Positions 52,301-60,594 are shown, counted from the stretch's first letter. The stretch is 64,000 bases of DNA from CALZKI01 sp045124055 (GCA_045124055.1 JBGVKZ010000045.1:1-64000); one strand, 5' to 3'. A program made the numbers and translations. The notes: generated by a model not told the origin, from the letters alone.

Positions 52301-52971
52301 CTCTTTTGGCACAGTGGTCTTATGATTACTTTATTAAAGATAAATTAGTGCCTTCGTATGTATTTTTACAGATGGCGAAACTGGTAGAAACCTATGAATT
52401 TTTGTTAGTGGAAAAATTGGCATTGATTAAGTTCTTTGCAGAAAATCCGGAACAGCGAACTGCGGAAAGCTTAGAAGTCATTAAGGGATTTGTACGTGAA
52501 ATGCTAGGAAATGATATGTTTCTTCCGTGTTTTCTTGAGTTCGTCGATGAAGTGCCAGAGCTTCGTGTTTATGCAGACAAAATTTTTGTTGAGTATAAAG
52601 GTTCTCCATATGGTAAGGCAGTTTTACACTATATGATTGCTTTAGGCGATGGAGAAGGTGGAGAATATCGTACGGAAGAAATGAGAAATATTTATGGCGG
52701 TGTCTATTGTAAAGAATTCCTTTTGTTTTATGGGGAATCTTTACAGTATTACATTATGGAAGAAGTGGACGGAAAAGAGCAGTTGACAGAAAGTGCCACA
52801 ATCCAGAAAAGTGATGTTGCTAAATCCGGTGACGATAGTCGATATAGTATGCTTAATGATATTGCTATCAGTAAGACGATGCAGGATTATGAAACTTTAG
52901 ATGAGATGTTGGAAGAATATTATCGAAAAACCTATTTAGTAGATAGTCTATTTGGAATGGGAGAAGGATAA
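49390..52971 (+). CDS. Giant repeat protein, DUF5717-like
   Basis: A protein of about 1,193 residues and unknown function. Residues about 15-135 look like a beta-sandwich (FEYETGNIEFSCSRIEIEL, later EGYLSYVVSIIHK). A second strand-rich block lies near 205-300. From about 320 to the end it is helical, with TPR-like pairs such as TDTAARLFQAQILITENRVNEARWVL. There is no signal peptide or membrane span. It resembles proteins annotated DUF5717 in Lachnospiraceae. TTG 49390 after GGGGTG is preferred; ATG 49330 in frame would be almost leaderless. First gene of a four-gene operon; 30 bases separate it from the next. Confidence 0.75.
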   Translation: MRPEINQILEGNFEYETGNIEFSCSRIEIELEDSSVYEGEFSILASLDRPFHGTVTSSDHRMVCHNPQFEENEAVIHFSFDASYMRPGDVEKGCFYVVSNQGEGYLSYVVSIIHKVPNSSLGHIRNLFHFANLAKSNWDEALNLFYKKEFEAVFAGVDRKYYDAYKSLSVYNGNEQNMEEFLLYINKKQVISYTPHTYQMEFENIGQIQGNEISLTKNGWGYTFLKIETEGDFLSVEHSFLTGENFLGNYCNLLFYIHLEGLHDGNNYGKIIFSNSFTSFEVTISVKQKAVAQKNTRERRERQRHILSLMEYYQAFRLKQISSATWLKETSRLVDKMLLNNETDTAARLFQAQILITENRVNEARWVLDKAEQLFVKEATYNRDLYAYYLYLTSLNSREEVYVNKVTDMITSMYEETPNDWYIAWLLLFLSEDFSRNSYSKWLFLEEQFYKGANSPLFYIEAFLLMNVAPNFLTKLDAFEVQVLIYGAKKRIISKDLMRQFHYLLEKNKDFDPLVYKVLVTLYEMYGDESTLYHICSMLIRGNRTDNAYFKWYEMAVEKSMKITKLYEFYMLSADKSNLVLLPRIVLMYFNYNSNLDYKTNAYLYACIYKFADKIGELWENYRPQIERFVLDQITKDHINKNLAYLYKNIFSERMLNEDYASHMAPLLFAHLISLDKKDCETKTIRNVVVKSKFSREEEIYPVKNGQAIVYLYGTENTISFEDAYKNRYMDSVNYITEKMLLPTKMARLIAPYVQNCIGFDGYICELYKDSGNIEENNVERYVRLMRAPHLQERYKQRIKIALLQYYYEKDRIEEMDSILETIEGSELDVDMRNEVIRLFILRGMLKEAYDFIKEFGIAGLDVKTLFRIVSRQIGENPMEEDYVLLSLAHICFKKGKYDVNILQYLVLHFEGLSKEMRDIWQAAEAFDVDTNRLCQRCLEQILFSGAYLSDVLEMYQSYKKGFVEPELEHALLAQWSYDYFIKDKLVPSYVFLQMAKLVETYEFLLVEKLALIKFFAENPEQRTAESLEVIKGFVREMLGNDMFLPCFLEFVDEVPELRVYADKIFVEYKGSPYGKAVLHYMIALGDGEGGEYRTEEMRNIYGGVYCKEFLLFYGESLQYYIMEEVDGKEQLTESATIQKSDVAKSGDDSRYSMLNDIAISKTMQDYETLDEMLEEYYRKTYLVDSLFGMGEG

Positions 52972-53001
52972 GAAAGAAAAGAAAGCAGAAAGGAGGATTC
53001 T

Positions 53002-54279
53002 ATGTTAATTGGTGCAAAAAATGATTCAGGTAATACGATTAGTGAGCGAGTTGTCATTGGATATGACTTAAATGAAGCAAATGCACAAATCAGTTATTGC
53101 CCACTTCATACATATGAGGCAGAAACAGTATCCTCCGTTATGGGAGACCAGATTTATGACATTCCAACAGTTCTTTGTAAACGCTTTGAAGTCAATCAGT
53201 GGTATTACGGCAGAGAGGCACTTAAACGTGCGAAAGATGGCGAAGGCGTGCTGGTGGAAGGCTTATTGGAAAAAGCGAGAAATGGGATTTTTGTGGTGGT
53301 AGAAGATGAGGAGTACGACCCAGTGCTACTTTTATCTTTATTTGTGAAAAAAAGTCTGTCTATTTTAAGTGCGGTTGTTCCACTTAATAAAATAGCGGGA
53401 TTTATGTTTACCACAGATACCATTGATGAACAAACGGTGAAAATTTTTCAGACGATTGTAGAAGGACTTTCCCTAAAGACAAAGCAAATATTTTTTCAAA
53501 GTCACGTAGAAAGTTTTTATGATTACACCATTCATCAGGAAAAAGATATTTGGCTTGGTCAAGTGCTGGCTTGTGAATACGAAAAAGAAGTTTTGACGAC
53601 CCACAGGCTGGAATTTAACAAGAATACAACGCCGGTAGTAGCATTTTCTGAGACAGAAAAGTTCACGAACATAGAATTTGGCAATAAGGATAGAAACTTT
53701 TTAAATGTTTTACATAAAAATTGTGATGGAAGATATGTTTCTTCTATTCAGCTCATTGGCAATGGGTTTAAAGAAAAATGGTATGATGATTCCTTGAAAT
53801 ATATGTGTGTTAATCGTAGAGTTTTTGCAGGAAATAACTTATACAGTAAAGGTGCTTGTTACGGAATGCTGGAAAAACTATCCCCCAGTGAGATAGGAAA
53901 TGCTCACCTTTATCTTGGAAAGGACAAGCTAAAAGCTAACGTGGGAATGGATGTATTAAGACGAGGTCAGGAGTCCTATTTAGCCTTGTTAGATGCAGGT
54001 GGAAACTGGTATGATGCCAAGGCAGAGGTGGAATTTATTATGCCAGAAGATAATAAGTTGACTTTTAAAATTTCATCTTTGATTGGTAGTAAAGTCTCAA
54101 ATGCAACTATGGAATTAGATGGAATGGTAGAAAGAGAACCGGGAACAATCAGAATGAATTTACAGATGGAAATGCTATCGGATACGGTAGTTCATGTCGT
54201 GGTAAGGGATTTGGGCTTTGGTGAGTTTTTCCCTTCTACCAATCAGATTTGGGAAAAAGAAATTGTATTAGACATATAG
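53002..54279 (+). CDS. Hsp70/actin-like nucleotide-binding protein, DUF5716-like
   Basis: A 425-residue protein whose first part has the landmarks of the Hsp70/actin fold. A phosphate-1-like loop is VVIGYDLNEANAQISYC (residues about 16-32), and QWYYGREALKRAK resembles the W-x-GxxA element. LIGNGFKEKWYDDSLKYMC (from about 250) resembles the adenosine loop, and NNLYSKGACYGM resembles the helix that ends an Hsp70 ATPase domain. The C-terminal 120 residues are beta-rich and may be substrate-binding. It matches proteins annotated DUF5716. No DnaJ or GrpE partner is adjacent. AAAGGAGG precedes the ATG. Confidence 0.75.
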   Translation: MLIGAKNDSGNTISERVVIGYDLNEANAQISYCPLHTYEAETVSSVMGDQIYDIPTVLCKRFEVNQWYYGREALKRAKDGEGVLVEGLLEKARNGIFVVVEDEEYDPVLLLSLFVKKSLSILSAVVPLNKIAGFMFTTDTIDEQTVKIFQTIVEGLSLKTKQIFFQSHVESFYDYTIHQEKDIWLGQVLACEYEKEVLTTHRLEFNKNTTPVVAFSETEKFTNIEFGNKDRNFLNVLHKNCDGRYVSSIQLIGNGFKEKWYDDSLKYMCVNRRVFAGNNLYSKGACYGMLEKLSPSEIGNAHLYLGKDKLKANVGMDVLRRGQESYLALLDAGGNWYDAKAEVEFIMPEDNKLTFKISSLIGSKVSNATMELDGMVEREPGTIRMNLQMEMLSDTVVHVVVRDLGFGEFFPSTNQIWEKEIVLDI

Positions 54280-54292
54280 GAGAAAAAGAAAA

Positions 54293-55138
54293 TTGAGTCT
54301 TGTAGTATTGTGTGTTGGAAAGAGAGCAGAAATTCCATATTGTTTTTCCGTTGCCGGAATTCGTATTTATTCCGTGGAAGAATTGTGCTATTTTTTCCGC
54401 GAAAATGCCTTTCTACTGGACGATAATTTGGCAAATAGACAGTTGGTGGAGTGGCTGGAAACACAGTGCGATTTGCCAGAGCTTGCGAATTTATTGTATC
54501 CTCTTTGTAAAAAAGGTAGCGATGTGGAAACCTTTGTCAGAACCATTGTAGAATATACTGGATATTTTACAGGAGAAGAAGAAGGTCAGGTTCTTGTGGC
54601 AGTCAAGGAATGTGCAGGAAGAACGGTAGATGAGCGAAAGAAAAACAGGGCGGACTTTTACCTGGAAAGCAAAAAGTATGAGCTTGCCATTAAGGAATAT
54701 GAACTTTTATTAAAGGAATGTAGTGTTTTGCCGGGAGAAAATTACACGGCTTTTCATGGTGATATTTTCTTTGGAATGGGAATTGCCTTTGCAAAAATGT
54801 TCTTATTTGAACAGGCAGACTACTATTTGGAAAAGGCATACAAAATATTGGAAAATGAAGTGGTGGCATTTTCTATGCTGGCGGCAAAACGAATGCATTT
54901 GTCAGAGCAGAATTACATTTGCTATATCGCAGACCACCCAGAATTATATTATGTGTCACAGGCTTTAGAGGACAAGCTGAATGTAGCAGAGAAGATGTGG
55001 CAGGTTTCCAATACGAAAAAACAGCTGGATGATTTGAAAGAATGCAAAAAATTAGGGGAGGCCCAGTTGTATTATGAAGAAATGGAACGTATCACCAATA
55101 GACTAAAAGAAAACTTTAGAAAATGCATACAGGAGTAG
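54293..55138 (+). CDS. TPR-like protein of the DUF5716/DUF5717 operon
   Basis: A 281-residue cytoplasmic protein starting at TTG 54293, 10 bases after AGGAG overlapping the previous stop codon. The N-terminal 100 residues are helical (YSVEELCYFFRENAFLLDD, LPELANLLYPLCKKG). Two TPR-like repeats follow at about 125-190 (ADFYLESKKYELAIKEYELLL and MGIAFAKMFLFEQADYYLEKA), then a coiled coil to the end. It probably bridges the large repeat protein and the membrane protein encoded on each side. Family name not recognised. Confidence 0.75.
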   Translation: MSLVVLCVGKRAEIPYCFSVAGIRIYSVEELCYFFRENAFLLDDNLANRQLVEWLETQCDLPELANLLYPLCKKGSDVETFVRTIVEYTGYFTGEEEGQVLVAVKECAGRTVDERKKNRADFYLESKKYELAIKEYELLLKECSVLPGENYTAFHGDIFFGMGIAFAKMFLFEQADYYLEKAYKILENEVVAFSMLAAKRMHLSEQNYICYIADHPELYYVSQALEDKLNVAEKMWQVSNTKKQLDDLKECKKLGEAQLYYEEMERITNRLKENFRKCIQE

Positions 55139-55144
55139 TGCCGT

Positions 55145-56338
55145 ATGGGACTTATTCAGAAATTTTTACAGTGGCAGAAGAAAAAATTACATATCGATAG
55201 GGATTATGAGGAAAACGAAGACGAATGGAGCGATACCGAGTTAAAGCGTGAATATGTGAATTTTCACGATAAGAAACAAAGACAGGACTATGTAGGGGCG
55301 TGTCTGGAAAGATTGGGTGAAGCTTCTGATAACATAGATGAATTGTCCAGAGAGTACGGAGTGGTAACAGCCTATTTGCAGGATATCGAGGAGATAGAAG
55401 CCCTGCCGCAAGAAATCCGGGTACAGATTGATTATGACGCCAAAAAGATTGTGGCGGCTGACAGGGATAGAAGTCGCTACTTAGGCAAGGAAAACCGTAT
55501 GCCTGATGAAAAATACGAAAAGCTTTCCCGTATGGAAGAAGAAATTCCAGAGGGAATCAATAAGCTTAAAAAAGAAGAAGATTATCAGATATTGGTAAAA
55601 AAGGATTTGAGCCGGTTAGATAGTGAAAAATATGCCTATTTATTCCGTCTTGACGAAGTGAATAGTACTATTGCCAATATAAAAGGTATGACGGGGATTT
55701 GCCTTGGAGCTTTAGCCGTTTGCATTGTGATGCTTTTGATTATGCAATTTGGCTTTGAAATGGATACCACTATCGGATATTTGATTGTGGTGGCGGCAGC
55801 AGCCATTACGCTAACAATCTTATTTGTGAAATTTAGTGATGCTTCCAAAGAGCAAAATAGCGTAGAAAACGGTATTGGAAAAATTATTACTTTGCAAAAT
55901 AAAGTAAAAATCAGATATGTAAATAATAAGCATCTGTTGGACTACTTATATTTAAAATATGGTGTTAGTAAAGCAGCAGAACTGGAAGAACTTTGGAGCC
56001 ATTATTCTGAAGAAAAGAAAGAACGAATAAAATTTGAAAAAGCTCAGGAAGATTTGGTTTTTTATAAAAAATCATTAGTAAAAAATCTTGCAAAATATAG
56101 AATTAAAGACCCGGAAATCTGGATTAGGCAGGCAGTGGCTTTAATTGACCCAAAGGAAATGGTAGAAATCAGACACGAACTGATTGGCAGAAGACAGGTG
56201 CTGCGTACCCAGATGGAAGAAAACAGGGAAATAGCAACCAAAACTCAGGAGGAAGTGAAAAGGCTGGCAGATGCGTATCCTTTGTATGCTTCTGAAATTA
56301 TGGAAATGGTTTCTACATACGAAAAAAGATTCCAATAG
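55145..56338 (+). CDS. Coiled-coil membrane protein of the DUF5716/DUF5717 operon
   Basis: A 397-residue protein: a long charged coiled-coil region (about 30-170), two adjacent membrane spans (about 181-202 and 210-229, a hairpin with its short loop outside), and a second coiled coil (about 235-395). Both coiled coils should lie in the cytoplasm. It starts 6 bases after the TPR gene. As the only membrane member, it is the likely anchor that places the complex at the inner membrane. Function unknown. Confidence 0.75.
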   Translation: MGLIQKFLQWQKKKLHIDRDYEENEDEWSDTELKREYVNFHDKKQRQDYVGACLERLGEASDNIDELSREYGVVTAYLQDIEEIEALPQEIRVQIDYDAKKIVAADRDRSRYLGKENRMPDEKYEKLSRMEEEIPEGINKLKKEEDYQILVKKDLSRLDSEKYAYLFRLDEVNSTIANIKGMTGICLGALAVCIVMLLIMQFGFEMDTTIGYLIVVAAAAITLTILFVKFSDASKEQNSVENGIGKIITLQNKVKIRYVNNKHLLDYLYLKYGVSKAAELEELWSHYSEEKKERIKFEKAQEDLVFYKKSLVKNLAKYRIKDPEIWIRQAVALIDPKEMVEIRHELIGRRQVLRTQMEENREIATKTQEEVKRLADAYPLYASEIMEMVSTYEKRFQ

Positions 56339-56361
56339 AATCTAGAAAAAAGATAATTGTG

Positions 56362-56389
56362 TTGACAGATTTTTAGGAAGTATGATAAT
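56362..56389 (+). promoter_or_regulatory. Promoter of the amino-acid importer operon
   Basis: TTGACA (56362-56367), 16 bases, GATAAT (56384-56389). Confidence 0.7.
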
Positions 56390-56400
56390 ATGACACCGTG

Positions 56401-56428
56401 TTAACAATTTAGCGTGATAAATCGTTAA
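56401..56428 (+). promoter_or_regulatory. 28-bp inverted repeat, likely operator of the importer operon
   Basis: TTAACAATTTA, a six-base centre and TAAATCGTTAA are mirror images with one mismatch. The element begins 12 bases after the -10 box, overlapping or just after the transcription start, an ideal repressor position. It could also fold as an mRNA hairpin. Confidence 0.6.
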
Positions 56429-56453
56429 AGGATTAAAACGGAGGATAGATATT

Positions 56454-57236
56454 ATGAAAAAATTAGTTTCAATTTTACTGACAGTTGCTATGGCAGCTAC
56501 TTTGTTAGTTGGTTGTGGCAATGATGACAAGACTTTAGTAGTAGGCTTTGATGCAGAATTTCCACCATATGGATACCAAGATGATAATGGAGAATATGTT
56601 GGTTTTGACTTAGACCTTGCGGCTGAAGTTTGTGTGAGAAATGGTTGGGAATTAGTAAAACAGCCTATTAACTGGGATTCTAAAGATATGGAATTGGATG
56701 CGGAAACCATTGACTGTATCTGGAATGGTTTTACAATGACAGGTCGTGAAGACGAATATACTTGGTCTTGTGCATACATAGATAACAGCCAGGTATTTGT
56801 TGTTAAAGCGGATTCTGGTATTACAACTCAGGCAGACCTTGCTGGTAAAAACGTAGGTGTTCAGGCAGATTCTTCTGCACTTGCTGCTTTGGAAAATACA
56901 GAAGAAGGCGGAGCAGCAGAGCTTGCAGCAACCTTTGCCAGCTTAACTCAATATGGCGATTACAATACAGGTTTTATGGAATTAGAAGCAGGCGTAATCG
57001 ATGCTCTTGCAATGGATATTGGTGTTGCACAGTATCAGATTGAAGCCCGTGGTGATGGATATGTGATGTTGGAAGAAAAGCTTGCCACAGAACAGTACGC
57101 TATTGGTTTTAAACTTGGAAATACAGAATTAAGAGACAAGGTAGAAAAAACTTTATTGGAAATGGCTGAAGACGGAACCGTGCTTGAGATTGCACAGCAG
57201 TACGGCTTGGAAGACCAGCTTTGCATTGGTAAATAG
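56454..57236 (+). CDS. Polar amino-acid ABC transporter substrate-binding lipoprotein
   Basis: A 260-residue lipoprotein (lipobox LLVGCGND, cysteine at residue 21). The mature part is a family-3 binding protein: VGFDAEFPPYGYQDDNGEYVGFDLDLA, then WNGFTMTGREDEY, LAGKNVGVQADSSA, and YAIGFKLGNTELRDKVEKTL. It delivers a polar amino acid or peptide-like solute to the permease encoded next; the ligand cannot be told. GGAGG precedes the ATG. A stem-loop after the gene probably lets it be made in excess over the permease. Confidence 0.92.
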   Translation: MKKLVSILLTVAMAATLLVGCGNDDKTLVVGFDAEFPPYGYQDDNGEYVGFDLDLAAEVCVRNGWELVKQPINWDSKDMELDAETIDCIWNGFTMTGREDEYTWSCAYIDNSQVFVVKADSGITTQADLAGKNVGVQADSSALAALENTEEGGAAELAATFASLTQYGDYNTGFMELEAGVIDALAMDIGVAQYQIEARGDGYVMLEEKLATEQYAIGFKLGNTELRDKVEKTLLEMAEDGTVLEIAQQYGLEDQLCIGK

Positions 57237-57248
57237 TAAAGTTTATGA

Positions 57249-57274
57249 GGCATACCGAGGTTTATCGGTATGCC
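57249..57274 (+). promoter_or_regulatory. Intra-operon hairpin between binding protein and permease
   Basis: GGCATACCGA and TCGGTATGCC form a perfect 10-bp stem with a six-base loop. The T run that follows is broken, so it is likely a partial terminator or mRNA-stability element giving more binding protein than permease. Confidence 0.65.
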
Positions 57275-57298
57275 ACTTTTGGCGTTTTTGGAGGATTT

Positions 57299-57976
57299 AT
57301 GTTAGATAAGATAATTGGTGCATTAGAGTACATAGTGGACTTAGCGGTCAAATTAAGCAGTGGTATGCTGACTTCAGTAGAAATCTTTGTTTTGACACTT
57401 TTATTTTCTTTACCTTTAGGTATGCTGGTGGCATTTGGAAGAATGTCAAAAAATTGTATTGTCAGAGGATTTACAAAATTATATATAGCCCTGATGCGTG
57501 GAACACCATTGATGCTCCAACTTCTTGTTGTATATTTTGGACCGTTTTATTTGTTCAAAGTTCCACTTGCAAGAGAGTATCGCTTTATTGCAGTAATTAT
57601 AGCGTTCTCCATTAACTATGCAGCCTATTTTGCTGAAATATATCGTTCCGGTATTGAATCAATGCCACAGGGACAATATGAAGCGGCAAAAGTACTTGGT
57701 TATAACAAAAGTCAGACTTTTTTTAAAATTATTTTGCCGCAGGTTGTGAAACGTGTTATTCCACCTGTAACCAACGAAACCATTACACTAGTAAAAGATA
57801 CGTCTTTGGCTTTTGCAATTACCTGCCTTGAAATGTTTACGATGGCAAAACAGATTGCAGCAAAAGATGCTACCGTTATGCCGTTGATGGTTGCTGGTCT
57901 TTTCTATTTTATATTCAACTATGTGGTGGCAAAACTTATGGAACTGATTGAAAAGAAATTTTCCTATTACAAATAA
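57299..57976 (+). CDS. Amino-acid ABC transporter permease
   Basis: A 225-residue membrane protein of the HisM/GlnP type with about five helices. The family signature is present as YIALMRGTPLMLQLL followed by the EIYRSGIESMPQGQYEAAKVLGY coupling segment. ATG 57299 follows TTTGGAGG; the upstream in-frame ATG at 57245 lies in the hairpin and has no ribosome site. It pairs with the ATPase encoded 12 bases downstream. Confidence 0.93.
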   Translation: MLDKIIGALEYIVDLAVKLSSGMLTSVEIFVLTLLFSLPLGMLVAFGRMSKNCIVRGFTKLYIALMRGTPLMLQLLVVYFGPFYLFKVPLAREYRFIAVIIAFSINYAAYFAEIYRSGIESMPQGQYEAAKVLGYNKSQTFFKIILPQVVKRVIPPVTNETITLVKDTSLAFAITCLEMFTMAKQIAAKDATVMPLMVAGLFYFIFNYVVAKLMELIEKKFSYYK

Positions 57977-57988
57977 GGAGGGATACCT

Positions 57989-58747
57989 GTGAATTACTTA
58001 GAAATTAATCATATGAAAAAAGTATTTGATGGGGAATTAGAAGTTTTAAAAGACATATCCCTTACCGTGAAAAAAGGCGAAGTGGTTTCCATCATTGGAC
58101 CATCTGGCTCTGGAAAGTCCACTTTACTTCGTTGTGCCACGATGTTAGAGACAATGGACGGCGGCGAATTGAAGTATTTAGGTGAATCTGCTGTAAAAGA
58201 AGTGGACGGAAAATGCGTATATGCACCTAAGAAAGAGCTAAAAACGATTAAAAAGCACTTTGGACTTGTGTTTCAGAATTTTAACTTATTTCCTCATTAT
58301 ACGGTTTTAAAAAATATTATTGATGCACCTGTAAGTGTGGATAAAGTGCCGAAAAAAGAAGCAATAGAAAGAGCAGAGAAACTATTGGCTCAACTTGGCC
58401 TTTCGGACAAAAAAGACGCTTATCCTTATCAGTTGTCTGGGGGACAACAGCAGAGAGTTTCCATTGCACGTGCCCTGGCATTAAATCCGGAAATTTTATT
58501 TTTTGATGAACCGACCTCGGCTCTTGACCCGGAATTAACAGGAGAAGTCTTGAAGGTTATCAAAGAACTTGCGAAAGAAAAAATGACTATGATTATCGTT
58601 ACCCATGAAATGCAGTTTGCAAGAGAAGTTTCTGACCGCATTATTTTTATGGAACAGGGTGTTATTCAGGCAAATGGCACACCGGAAGAAATCTTTTCTT
58701 CAGATAATACACGTATCAGAGAATTTATTGGAAAGCTGGCAAAATAA
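57989..58747 (+). CDS. Amino-acid ABC transporter ATP-binding protein
   Basis: A 252-residue ATPase of the GlnQ/HisP class. Walker A is GPSGSGKSTLLR (about residues 37-48), the Q-loop GLVFQNFNLFPH, the signature LSGGQQQRV, Walker B ILFFDEPTSALDP and the H-loop VTHEMQFA. The start is GTG 57989 after AAGGAGGG. It completes the importer and is followed 11 bases later by a HAD hydrolase. Confidence 0.95.
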   Translation: MNYLEINHMKKVFDGELEVLKDISLTVKKGEVVSIIGPSGSGKSTLLRCATMLETMDGGELKYLGESAVKEVDGKCVYAPKKELKTIKKHFGLVFQNFNLFPHYTVLKNIIDAPVSVDKVPKKEAIERAEKLLAQLGLSDKKDAYPYQLSGGQQQRVSIARALALNPEILFFDEPTSALDPELTGEVLKVIKELAKEKMTMIIVTHEMQFAREVSDRIIFMEQGVIQANGTPEEIFSSDNTRIREFIGKLAK

Positions 58748-58758
58748 GTGGAGGCAAT

Positions 58759-59376
58759 ATGATTAAATCAGTTGTTTTTGACATTGGAAACGTATTGGCA
58801 GACTTTAGCTGGAAGGAAATGTATGAGGCAAAAGGACTTTCCGGCGAAGTCTTAGACAGAGTGGCAAAGGCTACGGTTTTAAGCCCATATTGGAAAGAAA
58901 TAGACAGAGGGATTATGACCTATGAAGAAATTCAGGACCAGTTTGTAGGTTTGGATAGCGAAATGGAAAGCCAAATCAGACAAGTGCTTGAAAATACGCA
59001 CGGCATAGTCACGAAAAGGGAGTATGCAATTTCTTGGATTCGCTATTTGAAAGAGATTGGTTTGCAAGTTTATGTGCTTTCTAATTTTGGGGAAAAAGTG
59101 CTGGAAGATTGTGCAGACGCTTTGGATTTTTTGCCTTATACAGATGGTGGAATCATATCTTATCGAGAACATTTGATTAAGCCACAGCCGGAAATCTATC
59201 AGCTGTTACTTCGTCGTTATGGATTAAACGCCAAAGAATGTGTTTTTATTGACGATTTGAAGGAAAATATAGAGGGTGCAAAAAAACAAGGAATGTATGG
59301 AATTGTGTTTGAAACCTATGAACAGGCAATAGAACAATTAAATACCTTAATAGAAAACGAAAAAGCCACTGTTTAA
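58759..59376 (+). CDS. HAD superfamily hydrolase
   Basis: A 205-residue HAD phosphatase-like protein. Motif I is SVVFDIGNVLADF; in many family members the second Asp follows as DxD, but here it is DIG, as in the epoxide hydrolase-like YihX group. Motif II is VYVLSNFG, motif III includes KPQPEIYQLLL, and motif IV is CVFIDDLKENIEGA. The substrate may be a sugar phosphate. GTGGAGGCA precedes the ATG. Its stop codon lies inside the terminator stem. Confidence 0.87.
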   Translation: MIKSVVFDIGNVLADFSWKEMYEAKGLSGEVLDRVAKATVLSPYWKEIDRGIMTYEEIQDQFVGLDSEMESQIRQVLENTHGIVTKREYAISWIRYLKEIGLQVYVLSNFGEKVLEDCADALDFLPYTDGGIISYREHLIKPQPEIYQLLLRRYGLNAKECVFIDDLKENIEGAKKQGMYGIVFETYEQAIEQLNTLIENEKATV

Positions 59377-59412
59377 TGGAAAAACTTCCTTTAAACAATG
59401 GCTTGTTTTTAT
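59363..59412. terminator. Bidirectional terminator
   Basis: AAGCCACTGTTTAA pairs with TTTAAACAATGGCTT (small mismatches), followed by a T run. It serves the HAD gene and the convergent small gene. Confidence 0.75.
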
Positions 59413-59654
59413 TTTTCTTCCTTATCCTGCATCAAATCTAAAGAGGCAATGGTGTGTTTGCCGGTCATTTTGCCAAATAACCAAATATAAATCCAGAGTA
59501 AAATTGGGAGACAAATATCACACATTAAAAAGCCCATAAATACTTTGCTTTCAAAGGTATATCCTAAAATTGCCATAATCAGTGTAGCAATGATGCTTCC
59601 AACCAATAAAATGACACCGATAATTGCCCCGATTCGTTTGATTTTTTCTTTCAT
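59409..59654 (-). CDS. Small two-span membrane protein, unknown
   Basis: An 81-residue protein with two hydrophobic helices (about 6-32 and 38-58) and a charged tail. On the minus strand the ATG at 59654 has GTGAGG upstream at good spacing; two earlier in-frame ATGs lack such a site. No family recognised. Confidence 0.65.
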   Translation of the reverse strand: MKEKIKRIGAIIGVILLVGSIIATLIMAILGYTFESKVFMGFLMCDICLPILLWIYIWLFGKMTGKHTIASLDLMQDKEEK

Positions 59655-59738
59655 ATATTGTTTCCTCACTATTTTCATTTTTTGCATTTGTCAAAAGCAT
59701 AGCATATCTTCTTGAAAAAGTAAAAATAAAAGTGTGAC

Positions 59739-59767
59739 TTGTCAGAAAAAGGCTTTTGTTATATACT
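59739..59767 (+). promoter_or_regulatory. Promoter of the SEC-C gene
   Basis: TTGTCA (59739-59744), 17 bases, TATACT (59762-59767). Confidence 0.65.
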
Positions 59768-59804
59768 AACCCTAGTGAAAAGACAAACTAATGAGGTGAA
59801 CATA

Positions 59805-60311
59805 ATGACATTACTTAAAAAATGGCGTGATATGGCCTATTCTGAAACAGCAAACAAAGGCGATTTACAGAGACTTTGGGTGAAATACTTTGAAGACGAG
59901 AAAGAGATTTATGCAACAATTTTGAAAACTCCTGATACAGAAGTAAAAGGAACGGTAAAAGAACTTGCTGAGAAATTTGATGTAGATATTATGACAATGA
60001 CAGGATTTTTAGACGGTATTAATGACAGTCTTGTAAAGGCAAATCCTATCGAAGAAATGGAAGAAGATACAGAGGTTTCTTTAAAATTTAATAAAGCACT
60101 TCTTTACAAAAATATGGTGGGTGCTGGTGCTGACTGGCTTTATGAATTGGAAGAATGGAACGATATCTTTGATGAAGAAACAAGAAAAGCTTTATACAAA
60201 GAACAGAAATCTTCTACCACAATCGTAAAAGAAGACAAGGTTTATCCAAATGACCCATGTCCATGCGGAAGTGGCAAAAAATATAAAAAATGTTGTGGCA
60301 AAAATAAATAA
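59805..60311 (+). CDS. SEC-C metal-binding motif protein
   Basis: A 168-residue protein ending in the zinc-binding SEC-C motif PNDPCPCGSGKKYKKCCG, also found at the tail of SecA. The first 140 residues are an uncharacterised helical domain (EKFDVDIMTMTGFLDGIND, then ALLYKNMVGAGADWLYELEEW). It may work near the ribosome or Sec machinery, which is inference from the motif only. Start 59805 has TGAGGTG upstream; an in-frame earlier start lies over the promoter. Confidence 0.85.
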   Translation: MTLLKKWRDMAYSETANKGDLQRLWVKYFEDEKEIYATILKTPDTEVKGTVKELAEKFDVDIMTMTGFLDGINDSLVKANPIEEMEEDTEVSLKFNKALLYKNMVGAGADWLYELEEWNDIFDEETRKALYKEQKSSTTIVKEDKVYPNDPCPCGSGKKYKKCCGKNK

Positions 60312-60317
60312 TTTTGC

Positions 60318-60594
60318 TATAATAGAAACCATAATAGAAAGAACACGTTGACGAGACGAGTAAGGTACGGAACGTATCAGAGAGAGATGCCACAAGAACT
60401 TGTGTGCTGAAAGCATCTTTACGGAAACTATCTGAAAACTAACTCTGAGTGACCCCAATCCGGTCCGGTGACTACGTTATAGTCTTTTAAGTGACTTTCG
60501 TAAATCGTTATTTGCGTAGAGAGTAATTAGGGTGGAACCGCGAGTAATCGTCCCTTGTATTGTGTTTTGCAGTACAAGGGATTTTTTTTATTAA
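60318..60594 (+). promoter_or_regulatory. T-box riboswitch (threonine type) with its promoter
   Basis: TGCTATAAT (60315-60323) is an extended -10 promoter. The leader has a long stem I with the AGAGA loop region (60381-60388), the T-box sequence AGGGTGGAACCGCG (60529-60542), and a terminator TCCCTTGTA/TACAAGGGA (60551-60581) with eight T residues. Uncharged tRNA would favour the antiterminator. The controlled genes are a small membrane protein and thrS, so the specifier should read a threonine codon. ACT triplets at 60427 and 60438 are candidates. Confidence 0.93.
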
